From positions 1,094,202-1,158,201 of the forward strand of contig NZ_WJPK01000002.1 of the NCBI RefSeq assembly GCF_009649685.1: a DNA stretch of 64,000 nucleotides. Direction: 5' to 3'. Made by a program: the position numbers and the translations under genes. The DNA comes from Flavobacteriaceae bacterium EG-1. GTDB lineage: Bacteria > Bacteroidota > Bacteroidia > Flavobacteriales > Flavobacteriaceae. The notes below the pieces were generated by a model that was given only the letters and a program-made list of their open reading frames with translations, did no database searches and was not told where the DNA came from. Numbering within the stretch: the first letter of the stretch is position 1; each line of letters starts with the position of its first letter. Shown one piece after another: positions 63,757 to 64,000 of the stretch.

Positions 63757-64000
63757 ATGAATACAAAATATAAAATAGAAATGGTGAATAAGGCGCACGA
63801 GGAAATTCCGGGAAACCCCTCAACGGCCACTAGCAGCAAGATAAAATTAAACGACCGCTCCAACGGAAAACCATTGCGCGTGCTTAGTGAAGAAGATTGG
63901 AATTTTTGGATACACAATGGCTATATCGTTATTAAAAATGCAGTTTCAAAAGAACAGGCTCAGGCAACTGCAGATTTTATATGGGAGTTTGATGAGAAAG
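63757..64000 (+). CDS. Phytanoyl-CoA dioxygenase family protein, 3' end cut by window edge
   Basis: Partial gene from ATG 63757 to the right edge, 81 residues visible. The text KPLRVLSEEDWNFWIHNGYI, then VIKNAVSKEQAQATADFIW, is the N-terminal helix and strand region of PhyH-type Fe(II)/2-oxoglutarate dioxygenases; iron ligands would lie beyond the edge. The family hydroxylates diverse small substrates. Local GC is raised near 63800-63870 relative to surrounding genes. Divergent from, and probably controlled by, the cupin-AraC protein. Confidence 0.8.
   Translation, partial: MNTKYKIEMVNKAHEEIPGNPSTATSSKIKLNDRSNGKPLRVLSEEDWNFWIHNGYIVIKNAVSKEQAQATADFIWEFDEK

Noticed and set aside
63723-63917. 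Minus-strand frame at the right edge
   Set aside because: It is antisense to the better-supported phytanoyl-CoA dioxygenase family start, whose protein text is recognisable.

Overview
The window looks like chromosome from a member of the Flavobacteriia (phylum Bacteroidota), possibly marine. The evidence is the low GC content, few Shine-Dalgarno-like leaders, candidate promoters of the Bacteroidota type (TAnnTTTG-like -7 box), a 1344-residue hybrid two-component regulator with Reg_prop, Y_Y_Y and AraC domains, collagen-like lipoproteins, and a Bat/MoxR operon. I found no tRNA, rRNA, CRISPR array, transposase, integrase or phage gene. Genus-level placement would need a database search.

Layout. 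1-6152: Bat aerotolerance-type operon on the minus strand (MoxR ATPase, DUF58, BatD-like, BatA, BatB, TPR protein cut by the left edge), with very tight gene junctions. 6424-10491: SDR oxidoreductase overlapping an AlbA_2 (Schlafen-type) protein, an ECF sigma factor with a translationally coupled membrane protein, and a PfkB sugar kinase. 10629-14755: SPFH-GYF_2 protein, zinc-ribbon membrane protein (a YdjI/YdjG-like pair), metallophosphatase and acyl-ACP desaturase, closed by a strong terminator. 14834-17764: HHH-domain membrane protein, a two-module OmpA protein, a collagen-like lipoprotein, and an unlisted 44-residue secreted-peptide gene with a CRP/FNR-shaped palindrome in front. 17909-21083: ALDH7-type dehydrogenase, DUF1304, 3-hydroxyanthranilate dioxygenase and a CAP lipoprotein. 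21447-31698: alpha-2-macroglobulin lipoprotein and penicillin-binding protein 1C, a classic functional pair, here separated by small genes and CvpA. 31765-34970: glpK-glpD, glycerol catabolism; gpsA lies far away at 61333.

36409-59812 is the most accessory-looking part. On the minus strand lie a TonB-type receptor/barrel, an MddA-like methyltransferase, a Kelch lipoprotein, a second collagen-like lipoprotein and the hybrid two-component regulator. Beside them is a cluster of three AraC-type regulators (46365, 49683, 51517), each carrying a FlgO/TolB-like domain plus TPRs. Two have an N-terminal HTH followed by a membrane segment. The third has the order reversed and no membrane segment, and it sits directly behind a membrane-bound class III nucleotide cyclase. 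Divergent from the cluster, a plus-strand series follows: ankyrin lipoprotein, acyltransferase, outer-membrane barrel, DUF4386 protein, a 37-residue basic ORF, two serine hydrolases, an NmrA-like protein and a Vat-like acetyltransferase. Three of these genes share a promoter-like block.

A recurring theme is direct repeats spaced 19-21 bp in front of regulator-linked genes (41088, 46258, 53652, 63653), the spacing expected for AraC-type binding. The right edge holds gpsA, a cupin-AraC regulator, and the start of a divergent phytanoyl-CoA dioxygenase family gene that the regulator probably controls.
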